Below are positions 35,301 through 43,117 of a DNA stretch of 64,000 nucleotides, piece by piece; the stretch's first letter is position 1, and every line of letters begins with the position of its first letter. The DNA is from Granulicella sp. S156. GTDB taxonomy: Bacteria; Acidobacteriota; Terriglobia; Terriglobales; Acidobacteriaceae. Under the pieces are notes generated by a model. It saw only the letters and a program-made list of their open reading frames with translations. It was not told the origin of the DNA and made no database searches. The position numbers and the translations under genes are program-made. The stretch is taken from NCBI RefSeq assembly GCF_009766105.1, contig NZ_LMUH01000013.1:62001-126000 (forward strand). The letters are read 5' to 3'.

Positions 35301-36489
35301 ACCTATCGCCAACGAGCCGTGGAATACGGAGAGCGGTGGCAACACCGACTTCCGTGCGCCGTACGTTGGCTACAACCCCAATGCTGCGCTCTTCAAGACA
35401 GTTGGCGTGTCTGCCTATGATGGTCTCCAGACACACATCGAAAAGCGGCTTTCTCACAACTACCAGGTCGGAGCTAACTACACCTGGAGCCACACTCTCG
35501 ACGAGCAGAGCGACATCGGTCTTTTCTTTACGGGTGACGATCCCAGCCATCTGCGCAACTCGTGGGGTTCCTCCGACTACGACCGTACGCACGTTATCAG
35601 TATCAACTTCCTGGCTCAGCTTCCTAATATGGCCAAGGCACACTCGGCGCTATCTTATGTAGTGAACGACTGGGTCATGACTGGAATCGGCGTTATACAG
35701 AGTGGGGAGCCGTACTCGCTCTATGAGTTCTACGGCGCGGTTGGCAGCATCAACTACGGCGACTATCCCTTGTTGATGAATCCTGTGCTTCCGATCAAGA
35801 ACCCATCCAACGTGAAAGCCGCTCTTACTGGCAATAAGGGTTCCTTCCGTGGAGTGGGTGGTAACTACATCCCGACCATCGATCCCAGCCAGATCGCAAT
35901 CAACTATCTCCAGCCGGGTCAGAAGGGTATTCCTGTATCGACCGGCACCGATCCCCAGGATATCTATGAGACGGACTTTGCTCCTGGGAATCAGCGCAAT
36001 ATCTTCCGCCAGTCCTATCAGAAACGTGCCGATATTTCGTTCCGCAAGAGCTTCAAGGTATCGGACAGGGTCGCCATTCAGTATGCCTTCAACGTCTTCA
36101 ACATCTTCAACACAACCAGCCTCGATGTGCCGCAGAACCAGACGCAGATCCGTCAGAGTTCCGCATGCTCCGCTTCGGCAATCGTAACGGCCAACAACCC
36201 TGATAACCAGTACAACTGTTCGAGTACCTACAACTACTACGTCAACTATGGCCAAATTGTGACTAGCAACGGTGTAGGCGATCAGCAGTCCGCACTGGCA
36301 AACCTGGATCAGAAGCCCATTATCAACGGCACTGGTAAGGGGATTACTGTTCCCTTGAACCTGACGAATGGTCAAGGCACCTGTACGACTGCTGGAGGAT
36401 GCCCCAATAACGGCGCAAGCTTCGGTTCGGTCACAGGCACTATCGGTGGCTCACGTGCTATCACTATGGGCCTTCACATCACGTACTAA
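32314..36489 (+). CDS. TonB-dependent receptor with N-terminal carboxypeptidase-regulatory domain (Oar-like)
   Basis: 1391-residue outer-membrane protein. A signal peptide ends near TTANAQQ. A carboxypeptidase-regulatory-like beta domain follows (residues 32 to about 115: GSINGTVLDPSGAAVSGSTITV..). A plug domain comes next (GSFTQLAVLSPGVNSELL; NGQRDTSNTFQVNGVD), then a long beta-barrel ending in an aromatic-rich C terminus (SRAITMGLHITY). Such giant receptors are expanded in Acidobacteriota and are thought to take up large oligosaccharides or peptides; the ligand here is unknown. No SusD-like partner is next to it. It faces a second receptor of the same type across a repeat-filled gap. Confidence 0.92.
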   Translation: MRSYFWRQFRGFCCLMVIAAFSCLTTANAQQTLGSINGTVLDPSGAAVSGSTITVTDAEIHFTRTVNAQSNGFFQIFNLPVGTYKIQATHDGFDTTEISGISVQEAGATTLNVTLKVGQATTSVEVTANTLLNATDSTNGYTLDKEQIALTPLATGSFTQLAVLSPGVNSELLSGLDSNAGLGNQPIWANGQRDTSNTFQVNGVDTTNLFNGKSSSGSTSQRYNFNIGAGSTSASSSAGSATVGGANPVGTSVYGSNGNSLPSPVPETIQEMRVNTSMYDAQQGATSGAQIDVNTLSGTNSFHGQVYGTFANNSLNASPFFFNQQYLLGQSGVGAFPESLENPALHRWTSGATLGGPLKKDKLFFFLGYHHLYASDQSTGLSQMTVPYGLTDDRSTSGIINALTSWNAGKPVSGLGTTTPFNNIAMALLQAKLPNGQYLIPSNQIPNQTAFVSGVPNVTLLGTSVMTSNQAVADLDYDVSKIDRLSFKYYYQTDPVTKPYGFSQTGGFPTSQDNGSQVGALDNTITIGSHLNWEQRLGYARMYSYSYYQQTLAADPTLGPNFGIGSGAATQVGQYTPSLLPGLLLSEFATNSTVSPSLKVGPDSAFVNTGFYQNRLNPSTNVIYSIGSHTIFAGGGYSYTQLNIENNRTGLPLIATKNFETFLQGTPKSSTDINSISGGHNNAHRYYRSNELNGYVQDKWQALPTLTITAGVRYDYHGGLTEKYGNMFNFDPNAYDVSGTTETGFTVNNSGFVIAGNNKAGFGTPGTSDSTLTGRQWGVSPRVAFAWSPKKDNNKVVFNGGAGIYYDRGELYSYLSQPAGGAASGPFGVTESAPLVNDITGNGTSLSDPLGSNGTVAPAENPGAITAELQSTLNGMTGNSAKFGPNCGGRDSQEGYQDCPDTLYFGAYDKNNVLPYTINYTLKMQWQPRNDLAISIGYVGNRGRHAVIPIPFNEPQIATPTNPAMVLGKNPHPNGEQYSYGFEVLNQNKFLGYDYAPIANEPWNTESGGNTDFRAPYVGYNPNAALFKTVGVSAYDGLQTHIEKRLSHNYQVGANYTWSHTLDEQSDIGLFFTGDDPSHLRNSWGSSDYDRTHVISINFLAQLPNMAKAHSALSYVVNDWVMTGIGVIQSGEPYSLYEFYGAVGSINYGDYPLLMNPVLPIKNPSNVKAALTGNKGSFRGVGGNYIPTIDPSQIAINYLQPGQKGIPVSTGTDPQDIYETDFAPGNQRNIFRQSYQKRADISFRKSFKVSDRVAIQYAFNVFNIFNTTSLDVPQNQTQIRQSSACSASAIVTANNPDNQYNCSSTYNYYVNYGQIVTSNGVGDQQSALANLDQKPIINGTGKGITVPLNLTNGQGTCTTAGGCPNNGASFGSVTGTIGGSRAITMGLHITY

Positions 36490-36506
36490 TTCAACTAGTC
36501 CGCAGT

Positions 36507-36548
36507 AAGAAGGGCACGGCTTCATGGGAAGCCGTGCCCTTCTTGTTT
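36507..36548 (+). terminator. Terminator of the first TonB-dependent receptor gene
   Basis: A 17-bp perfect stem (36507-36523 with 36528-36544, beginning AAGAAGGGCACGG) with loop ATGG, then GTTTG. Confidence 0.85.
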
Positions 36549-36578
36549 GATAGGCTAGGCATCGTTGCCGCCGCACAC

Positions 36579-36828
36579 TAGAGCATTTTCACCGATAGTG
36601 TGACGTGGTATTTTTCTACCCTTCGCACACCTTGTCATCTCGACCAGAGGCGGCGCTTTTTGCCGTCGTAGCGGAGAGACCTGCAATTTCTCCTGCGGCA
36701 CTATTGCCTGCGTGGGCAACCTGCAGGTCTCTCCACTGCGCATGACGATAAAACCATCATGCTCCGGTCGAGATGACAGTTCTGAGGTAATTCATCCCTC
36801 GCATCACACCATCGGTGCAAACACTCTA
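36579..36828. repeat. Composite repeat: family-B-like outer ends around a family A element
   Basis: The outer ends TAGAGCATTTTCACCGAT (36579) and ATCGGTGCAAACACTCTA (ending 36828) are imperfect inverted repeats with TA at each extreme. Inside, 36633-36778 is a full family A copy with ends TGTCATCTCGACC / GGTCGAGATGACA and arms GGAGAGACCTGCA / TGCAGGTCTCTCC. It fills the gap between two convergent receptor genes. Confidence 0.8.
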
Positions 36829-36844
36829 GTGCTAAGAGAAGGCC

Positions 36845-36878
36845 GAAAACAAAACGGCCCGGATTGCTCCGGGCCGTT
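36845..36878 (-). terminator. Terminator of the second TonB-dependent receptor gene
   Basis: Stem AACGGCCCGGA / TCCGGGCCGTT with a 4-nt loop. Read on the minus strand it is followed by TTGTTTTCGG, 22 bp after the stop. Confidence 0.8.
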
Positions 36879-36899
36879 CGTTAGTAATACGTTTGAGAG

Positions 36900-39800
36900 T
36901 TAGAAGTACAACTTGCCGAGCAACTGTATCTGACGCTCGCCGTACAGCACGTTCGATGTAGTGAGTGGTGTGCCGAACGCTGCGAACGGCGTGAAGCAGC
37001 CGATAGCGGTGTTGGATGTTGCCACGGTTGAGGTAGTTGGGCAGCTCCCGCTGCCGTTTACCGACTGGGTATACGTTGCGTAGCTGTTGTTGACCGACAG
37101 GATGTTGCGGTGATTGACGAGGTTGAACGCTTCAGCCGCTATCTCAAACCGAAGTCCCCGGTAAGGGATTGGGAACTCACGCGAGACGCGCGCGTCCAGG
37201 TTGTGGAGGCCAGGTCCCTTGAAGGAGTTTCTTCCGGCGATTTGATCGGGTACGCGAGTCGCAGTGCCCGAAGTGAAGACTGCGTTGGTGACGCCGCCAT
37301 CTGTGAGTTTGCGTGTGGGGTCGGTAGCGTATACGCCGCTGGTCAGGCCAGTTACCGTGCCGCTCACGAAGCCGGTGACGGGCAGACCGGTCTGCGCGGT
37401 GTAGGTTCCCGAAAGCTCCCAGCCATTGGCAGCGAATGCCGCATAGCGGTTAGCGATGGGCAGGTGCGTTTTGCCGAGCAGCGTTCCGACGAAGCGACCC
37501 CGCATATCGAGGTCCGAGCGCGCATATTCGGCGGCGCGTCCCTGGTGCGGTCCAAGTGCAAACGGAATCAGCGGAGCGTCGGTGCCGTTGAAGGTGCCGT
37601 TGGTGCCCGATGCCTGACCGTCATCCATGCTGTGTGCCCAGGTGTAGTTCGCCAGCACTTCTACGCCGTTGCTCAGGGGCTTGCGCACCGAAGCGACGAA
37701 GGAGTGGTACCAGCTATTGACGTCCGAGAATCCGGTCGCTACAGTCCCGGTGCTGCCGTACAGCTTATTGGTATACACCGGCACGCTGAAGGAACTCACT
37801 GCGCCCGAAGCGTTGGTGTACTTGTAAGTCAGGTCGTTGCGAACCGACGAAGGATCGACGTTGGTATCGACGTAGACCGGCAGGTGCAGACCACGGTTGC
37901 CGACGTAAGAAACCGTCAGTGTCGTCTTCAGTGGAAGGACCTGTTCTACTGCCAGATCAATCGACTGCGATTGTGCATTCTGGAAGCTGGGATCCATGCC
38001 GCGGATGGTGATGGTTCCAGCAGGAATAGAGGATAGTCCTGTCGGCGTGATGGCGGCACCGGTCACCTCATTGATCGGCGCAGGTCCAGGTGGCGGATAG
38101 ATAGGTACGCCACCGACCGGAGCGTAGGAGACATACGACCCCGGATTGTCATAGCAGCGGTTCGCACCCGCTGCCGGCGTGCAGATTGTGCCATTCGCAA
38201 GCTTCGCGCCGGAAGCGGCGTACGGTACCGGCGAGCCGACAGAGTTGATGGGGCCATACTGCTTCTGATAGACGCCATTTTCACGACGCAGTGTGTAGTA
38301 GGCCGAGTTGGAGGTCTGACCGTAGAAGATGCCATAGCCGCCACGAACTACTGTGCCGGGATAGGGGTTCCATGAGAAGCCGATACGCGGCTGGAACATC
38401 TTGAGATCAGGGTTGATCTGCGAAGTCGCATTGAAGGCGACGGGATTCGTGGTGTTGGGACGATCCGGACCCGGCACAAGCTGCGCGTCATAACGCAGGC
38501 CCACGCTGAGCAGGAAGTTGGATGTCGCCTTCCAGGAATCTTCGATGAAGCCATCGATGTTCTGGTTCCAGAAGTCATCTGCGCCTATGCCGGTCAGCTG
38601 ATCGACAGTCTGGCTAAATGAGTTATAGTGACGAACCGCGCTGGCGGAACCAGCAGTGCCAACGGTCGGATTGACGCTAAAAACGTCTTGCACCCAGTTG
38701 GCGAAGTTGAGTTCGGGCAGTGAGTTCGAGTAAGAAAAGCTGCCATCGCCGCCGAAGAGATTGGCGATCTGCTCATGGACGAGGTTCAGGTCGAAGCCGG
38801 CTTTGATGCTATGGTGGCCGACTGTAAGCGAGTAGATGTCGGTAATCTGCCAGCGATGCTCGTCCGGGAAGGCTCCACGGGGAAGAGCGGAGGTCTCACC
38901 GTAGGCGATCAGGTTGCTCAGGCTGTTAGCTGGGCCGCCCGAGTTCGTTCCGGCAGTCTCCAGGTCGCGTGCCCACTGGAAGTGGACTACGTTTGCCGCG
39001 TGGTTCGAAATCGCAGTCTCCGCGTTCGCGACGAAGAAGCGTTCGTGATAGCTGTTGGGACCGTTCTGCGAGATGCCACCGTTAGAGACAGTGGTGGAGG
39101 AGTTGTACCCGTTCGGCTGCTTGAAGTCCTCAAACAGGAAGCTGGCCGAAAGATGAGTCTTGCTGTTGAGCTGATAGTCGAGGCGGGGGAAGTAGACATC
39201 CTGTGTGACGTCGCGGCCAAAGGCTCCGAGCTGTGTCTGCAGATAGTTCACAGCAGCAGAGCACTGTGTGGCCGAGACGTTGGGTATTGTGGTCGGATAG
39301 ATGGCGGTTCCATCGACGACAGGGGTAGTGCTGCCATTGCAAAGATTCACAAGGTTAGCGACGCTGGTCGTTCCTGTGTTGTAGGTCGAGGTGTACGCAA
39401 TCGGGTTCACCTTGCGGTAGCCGTCATAGGTGAAGTGGAAGAACAGCCTGTCCTTCATGATCGGGCCGCCGACGGAGACGCCGAACTGGTGTTGCACCTT
39501 CACCGGCTGCGTGTAGATCTTGTTGAACTTGTTGACGGCGTCGAGAGCATTGAGTCCTGGTGTGCGGTAGTACTCATAGGCATCGCCGTGGAACTGATTG
39601 CCGCCAGACTTGGTGATGGCATTGATGATGCCGCCGGCTGCGCCGCCGAGCTCGGCCGAGTAGCCGGTCGAAGAGGACTCGAATTCCTGAATGGCATCTA
39701 CGGGGTAGACGTACGGTGCTCCAACGGAACGGCCGCGCGCTTCTGAGAAGAATTGCTGGTTGTTATTGGCGCCGTCGACGATATTGGTGTTGTACAGGCC

Positions 39801-40352
39801 GGAGATGCCGCGATAGGAGATGAGGCCTGTGTTGCCGTCGGGGACGACGTTGGGCGTCAAAAGCACGAAGCTGTCAAAACGGCGGCTGGCGACTGGGAGG
39901 TTGGCGACGAGCTGCTGGTCGACCACCTGCGATCCTTCCACTTTTTCAGTATCCAGGAGCGGTGCGTCGGTGGTGACGATAACCTCCGTGGAGACGCTGG
40001 CGTTTGGCAGGGCCGCATCCACCGTAGTTGTGGCGCCGACCGTAACATCGATGTTTTTGCGATCGATCTTGCCGAAGCTACCCCCACCGGCGACCACTTC
40101 ATACTTGCCCGGCTGCAGGAAGCCCGCAGCATAGTGGCCTTCCGAATCGGTCGTCAGGGTACGGGACGCTCCTGTTCCGGTGTTGTTAATGGTGACTGTG
40201 GCTCCCGGTACGAGCGCGCCCGAGGCATCACGGACGGTGCCCGAGATGCTGCCGAGAGCGGCGTTCTGAGCCATGGACGGCAGCGCCGTACATAGAGCCA
40301 ACAAGGTCACGGCTGCTACAGCGCGGAGGGAATTCGCAAAGGTTGCTTGCAT
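36900..40352 (-). CDS. TonB-dependent receptor with N-terminal carboxypeptidase-regulatory domain (Oar-like)
   Basis: About 1150 residues from the ATG at 40352; a GTG at 40361 is too close to AGGAG. The signal peptide ends LPSMAQN. The carboxypeptidase-regulatory domain (GSISGTVRDASGALVPGATVTI; EGHYAAGFLQPGKYEVV) is followed by a plug (VVDQQLVANLPVASRRFDSFVLLTPNVVPDG; GISGLYNTNIVDGANNNQQFF) and a barrel ending IQLLGKLYF. It differs in length and detail from the convergent receptor, so the pair is not a recent duplication. Ligand unknown. Confidence 0.92.
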   Translation of the reverse strand: MQATFANSLRAVAAVTLLALCTALPSMAQNAALGSISGTVRDASGALVPGATVTINNTGTGASRTLTTDSEGHYAAGFLQPGKYEVVAGGGSFGKIDRKNIDVTVGATTTVDAALPNASVSTEVIVTTDAPLLDTEKVEGSQVVDQQLVANLPVASRRFDSFVLLTPNVVPDGNTGLISYRGISGLYNTNIVDGANNNQQFFSEARGRSVGAPYVYPVDAIQEFESSSTGYSAELGGAAGGIINAITKSGGNQFHGDAYEYYRTPGLNALDAVNKFNKIYTQPVKVQHQFGVSVGGPIMKDRLFFHFTYDGYRKVNPIAYTSTYNTGTTSVANLVNLCNGSTTPVVDGTAIYPTTIPNVSATQCSAAVNYLQTQLGAFGRDVTQDVYFPRLDYQLNSKTHLSASFLFEDFKQPNGYNSSTTVSNGGISQNGPNSYHERFFVANAETAISNHAANVVHFQWARDLETAGTNSGGPANSLSNLIAYGETSALPRGAFPDEHRWQITDIYSLTVGHHSIKAGFDLNLVHEQIANLFGGDGSFSYSNSLPELNFANWVQDVFSVNPTVGTAGSASAVRHYNSFSQTVDQLTGIGADDFWNQNIDGFIEDSWKATSNFLLSVGLRYDAQLVPGPDRPNTTNPVAFNATSQINPDLKMFQPRIGFSWNPYPGTVVRGGYGIFYGQTSNSAYYTLRRENGVYQKQYGPINSVGSPVPYAASGAKLANGTICTPAAGANRCYDNPGSYVSYAPVGGVPIYPPPGPAPINEVTGAAITPTGLSSIPAGTITIRGMDPSFQNAQSQSIDLAVEQVLPLKTTLTVSYVGNRGLHLPVYVDTNVDPSSVRNDLTYKYTNASGAVSSFSVPVYTNKLYGSTGTVATGFSDVNSWYHSFVASVRKPLSNGVEVLANYTWAHSMDDGQASGTNGTFNGTDAPLIPFALGPHQGRAAEYARSDLDMRGRFVGTLLGKTHLPIANRYAAFAANGWELSGTYTAQTGLPVTGFVSGTVTGLTSGVYATDPTRKLTDGGVTNAVFTSGTATRVPDQIAGRNSFKGPGLHNLDARVSREFPIPYRGLRFEIAAEAFNLVNHRNILSVNNSYATYTQSVNGSGSCPTTSTVATSNTAIGCFTPFAAFGTPLTTSNVLYGERQIQLLGKLYF

Positions 40353-40699
40353 GCGAGGCACTAGCTCCTGAAATGAGGTACGGGCAGAATCTCTCTGCCG
40401 GACGATAGATTTCAGCGTTTACTGCGGCCTCTGCTCTTCATTACGGAATTACGGACCGGTTCAATCTACGCTGCATTCTGAATAAGTGAATAGATCCAGA
40501 CTCATCCAATGAAGAGTGATATGTCAAGATAAGGCGTGATTTGTATTAGACGGAGATTCGGCGAGAAAGAACTCAAAAATCGGAATCCATCATCGATCTT
40601 CCGCTAATTTCGCTCAAGAAATAGAAAATAAAAAGCTTACGCCTCAACGAAGGGCTGTGGGATGGGCAAGCTTGCTGTGAATAGAGAGTTAAATTTCGC
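40353..40699. other. Intergenic region upstream of the second receptor
   Basis: About 350 bp, AT-richer than the genes. On the minus strand a perfect -35 hexamer TTGACA occurs at 40528-40523, but no good -10 is found at 16-18 bp. A 90-codon frame here overlaps the DUF2237 gene and is not credible. Confidence 0.4.
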
Positions 40700-41107
40700 C
40701 TAGTGCAGAGTCTCGGGGATGACCGCGAACTGCAGCAGGATCTCGAAGGGCACGATCTCCAGCGTGTCTTCATGCGTAGCTTCGAGGACAACCGGGCAGG
40801 CGGCTCCGGCTTGCTGTACTTGCAGCCATCGAGCTGCGCAGACACACCAGCGGTCCCCAGGCTTGAGTCCCGGAAAACCGTACTGTGGCATCGGCGTCGA
40901 AAGATCGTTGCCTAGCTGTGCCGAGACAGCCAGAAACTTCTCCGTGACGATGCAGCACACCGTGTGCACACCAAGATCGTCCGGTCCTGTGTTGCAGCAG
41001 TTATCGCGATAGAAACCGGTCACCGGAGCCAGAGGATCGAGGCCGCAGGCTTCCAGGGGCTGGCCGAGCACATTCTTCTTGGACGAGAGTTGGTAGCTTT
41101 GTGCCAT
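40700..41107 (-). CDS. DUF2237 family protein
   Basis: 135-residue cytoplasmic protein. Family hallmarks are clear: NVLGQPLEACGLDPL, TGFYRDNCCNTGPDDLGVHTVCCIVTEKFL, and GFPGLKPGDRWCVCAARW. Conserved Cys residues could bind metal or be redox active; function is not established. It lies 24 bp downstream of the hybrid kinase gene on the same strand and may be cotranscribed. Confidence 0.9.
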   Translation of the reverse strand: MAQSYQLSSKKNVLGQPLEACGLDPLAPVTGFYRDNCCNTGPDDLGVHTVCCIVTEKFLAVSAQLGNDLSTPMPQYGFPGLKPGDRWCVCAARWLQVQQAGAACPVVLEATHEDTLEIVPFEILLQFAVIPETLH

Positions 41108-41131
41108 GGCATGATTCTACCTCTGTGGCGC

Positions 41132-42670
41132 TCAACCCTCTCGCGTTGCCGCTATTTTTGAAGACGCGTTGACCGGCAGCCGGATGCGGATGGTTGTGCC
41201 ACGTCTGCCCGTGGTGCAGGAGCGCAACCGCAGCGTTCCGCCCTGTTCTTCTACGATGCCTCGCGTCACCCACAGCCCCAGCCCGGTTCCGCGTTCGCCC
41301 TTGGTGGTAAAGAACGGCTCGAAGATCGCCTGCAGATTCACTGGGTCGATGCCATGGCCGTTATCGGCGACAGTTACCACCGCGAAGCCTCCTGTCAGAC
41401 GCGCGCGCACCTGAATCTTGCCGCTGCTGCCCTCCATCGCCTCCAGCGCGTTGCCGACGAGATTCGCAAACACCTGCCGCAGCGCCGGATCGTAGTGTGC
41501 CGAGTTGATGTCGCCGGAATAACGCGTGGTGATCTCGACGCTGTGCTGCTTGGCACGAGTCTGAAAGAGCTGGACAACCTCCTCGAGCATCGTGCACAGA
41601 TCGATGGTGCGTCCCGGCAGTTTGCGATAGAAGCTCAAGGTGGAGCGCGTAATGTGCCCTACGCGTTCGATCTCGCGAGCCGCGATCTCAACCAACTCGC
41701 GTGATTGTGTGGGCAGGTCTTCATGCGTCTGTAGCAGGTAGAAGAGGTTGGTCAGCGCTTCCAGCGGATTGTTGATCTCGTGCGCAAGCGTGTTGGCCAT
41801 GCGTCCAGCCGCAGCCAATCGCTCGGAGTTGATGAGCCTGGTCATCAGCTCTGTGGTCTCGCGTTCCGCAGCCTTGCGTGCGGAGATATCTTCCACCACC
41901 CACAGTACGGTGGGCTGCGGATGGCCATCCGGCTTGAGCAGCGAGGCGGTCAGTTGTGCGGGAAAGGTCGATCCGTCATAGCGCATCAGTGTGCGCTCCA
42001 CGCGATAGCCGCTTCTGCGGCCGGCGATCAGCTCGGCATGGATGGAGCGGTCCAGTTCGCGCTCGGAGGAGAGAAGGAAGTCCCGCAACTGCAGTGCGAG
42101 CAGTTTTTCGATGGGCTCACCCAGCATCCCTGCCAGCCGTTGATTGACCAGTAGAAAGCGCCCCTCGATCGAGGTGTGGGCCATGCCGACCGCAGCCTGG
42201 TTGAAGGTTGCGGAGAAGCGCTGTTGTGCCAGCCGCAGTTCGGCCTCTGTGCGCAAACGCTCCTGGCGCAGGCCGGCGTCTGCCAGCTCGCGCTCGATCG
42301 CCGGAAGCAGGCGTTCGAGGTGGCCTTTCAAAACATAGTCGTGCGCTCCGGCGCGCATCGCATTCACGGCTGAGACTTCGTCGATCGTGCCCGAGACGAT
42401 GATGAAAGGCAGATCGATGCCGCTCTTCTGAATCAGCTTCAGGGCATCGCGCGCGCCAAAGGCCGGCAGCGTGTAGTCGGCGATCACGAGATCCCAGCGG
42501 TCGGGCTCCTCAAGAGCAGCTTTTAGCTCGGATGCCGTCTCGATGCGGCGCGCGTCAACCTTGTATCCCGCGCGCGAAAGATGGCGCTGGAGCAACAGTG
42601 CGTCCTCTTCGTAGTCCTCGATAATGAGGACCCGCAGTGGCGCTTCGGGGTTTATTGCGACGGTGGGCAT
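41132..42670 (-). CDS. Hybrid sensor histidine kinase: receiver - PAS - HisKA - HATPase
   Basis: 512 residues with domain order receiver (about 12-130, phosphoacceptor D65 in LVIADYTLPA), PAS (about 145-270, AELRLAQQRFSATFNQAAVGMAHTS..VLWVVEDISARK), then the H-box LAHEINNPLEAL and ATPase motifs (NLVGNALEAMEG; VADNGHGI; FFTTKGERGTGLGLWVTRGIVE). An N-terminal receiver suggests it is controlled by phosphotransfer from another kinase, most simply the CHASE3-type kinase two genes upstream. No membrane segment: cytoplasmic. Its start overlaps the end of the Rcp1-like gene by 19 bp, implying coupled translation. Confidence 0.9.
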   Translation of the reverse strand: MPTVAINPEAPLRVLIIEDYEEDALLLQRHLSRAGYKVDARRIETASELKAALEEPDRWDLVIADYTLPAFGARDALKLIQKSGIDLPFIIVSGTIDEVSAVNAMRAGAHDYVLKGHLERLLPAIERELADAGLRQERLRTEAELRLAQQRFSATFNQAAVGMAHTSIEGRFLLVNQRLAGMLGEPIEKLLALQLRDFLLSSERELDRSIHAELIAGRRSGYRVERTLMRYDGSTFPAQLTASLLKPDGHPQPTVLWVVEDISARKAAERETTELMTRLINSERLAAAGRMANTLAHEINNPLEALTNLFYLLQTHEDLPTQSRELVEIAAREIERVGHITRSTLSFYRKLPGRTIDLCTMLEEVVQLFQTRAKQHSVEITTRYSGDINSAHYDPALRQVFANLVGNALEAMEGSSGKIQVRARLTGGFAVVTVADNGHGIDPVNLQAIFEPFFTTKGERGTGLGLWVTRGIVEEQGGTLRLRSCTTGRRGTTIRIRLPVNASSKIAATREG

Positions 42671-43065
42671 TGATTGAGCAACAACCAGTACATGCCGAGC
42701 TGCTTGGTGGCTTCGGCAAAATCGGTGAAGTTTACGGGCTTCCGGATATAGCTATTCACGCCCAGGCGATAGCTGGCGACGATGTCGCGCTCTTCGTCCG
42801 ACGAGGTCAGCACGACTACCGGCAGAATGGCTGTTTTGTCGGAGGCGCGAATGACCCGCAGAACCTCGAGGCCGTCTACCTTAGGCAGCTTCAGGTCGAG
42901 CAGAATGAGCTGAGGTACCGCGTTTCCGTTGGTGATACCGTTGAGATACTCGATGGCTTCTGTACCATCGCGGGCAACCCGAATCTCATTGGCCACATTG
43001 GCTTTACGAAGCGCTCGCAAAGCCAGCGCTTCGTGATCCGGATCGTCTTCTACCAGGAGAATCAT
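42652..43065 (-). CDS. Rcp1-like single-domain response regulator
   Basis: About 137 residues; a receiver domain with no output. Acidic residues E6/D7/D8, phosphoacceptor D57 (LILLDLKLP), Thr/Ser of VVLTSSDEERD and Lys of IRKPVNF are present. The family (Rcp1) usually pairs with phytochrome-type kinases. The ATG at 43065 starts the domain exactly; a TTG two codons earlier (43071), 7 bp after AAGGA, may be the true start. It sits between two kinase genes and probably relays phosphate between them. Confidence 0.88.
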   Translation of the reverse strand: MILLVEDDPDHEALALRALRKANVANEIRVARDGTEAIEYLNGITNGNAVPQLILLDLKLPKVDGLEVLRVIRASDKTAILPVVVLTSSDEERDIVASYRLGVNSYIRKPVNFTDFAEATKQLGMYWLLLNQCPPSQ

Positions 43066-43117
43066 AGGCAACCGTGAATCCTTCCTACAACAAGTTGTGC
43101 CACAGAGAGCCAGGCCA

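Noticed and set aside
32314-40352. The two TonB-dependent receptors as a recent tandem inversion duplication
   Set aside because: Their lengths (1391 and about 1150 residues), N-terminal domains and C termini differ clearly; they share only family-level features.
40573-40845. A 90-codon frame upstream of the second TonB-dependent receptor
   Set aside because: It overlaps the DUF2237 gene in another frame on the same strand, and the product is Ser/Arg-rich without a recognised domain.
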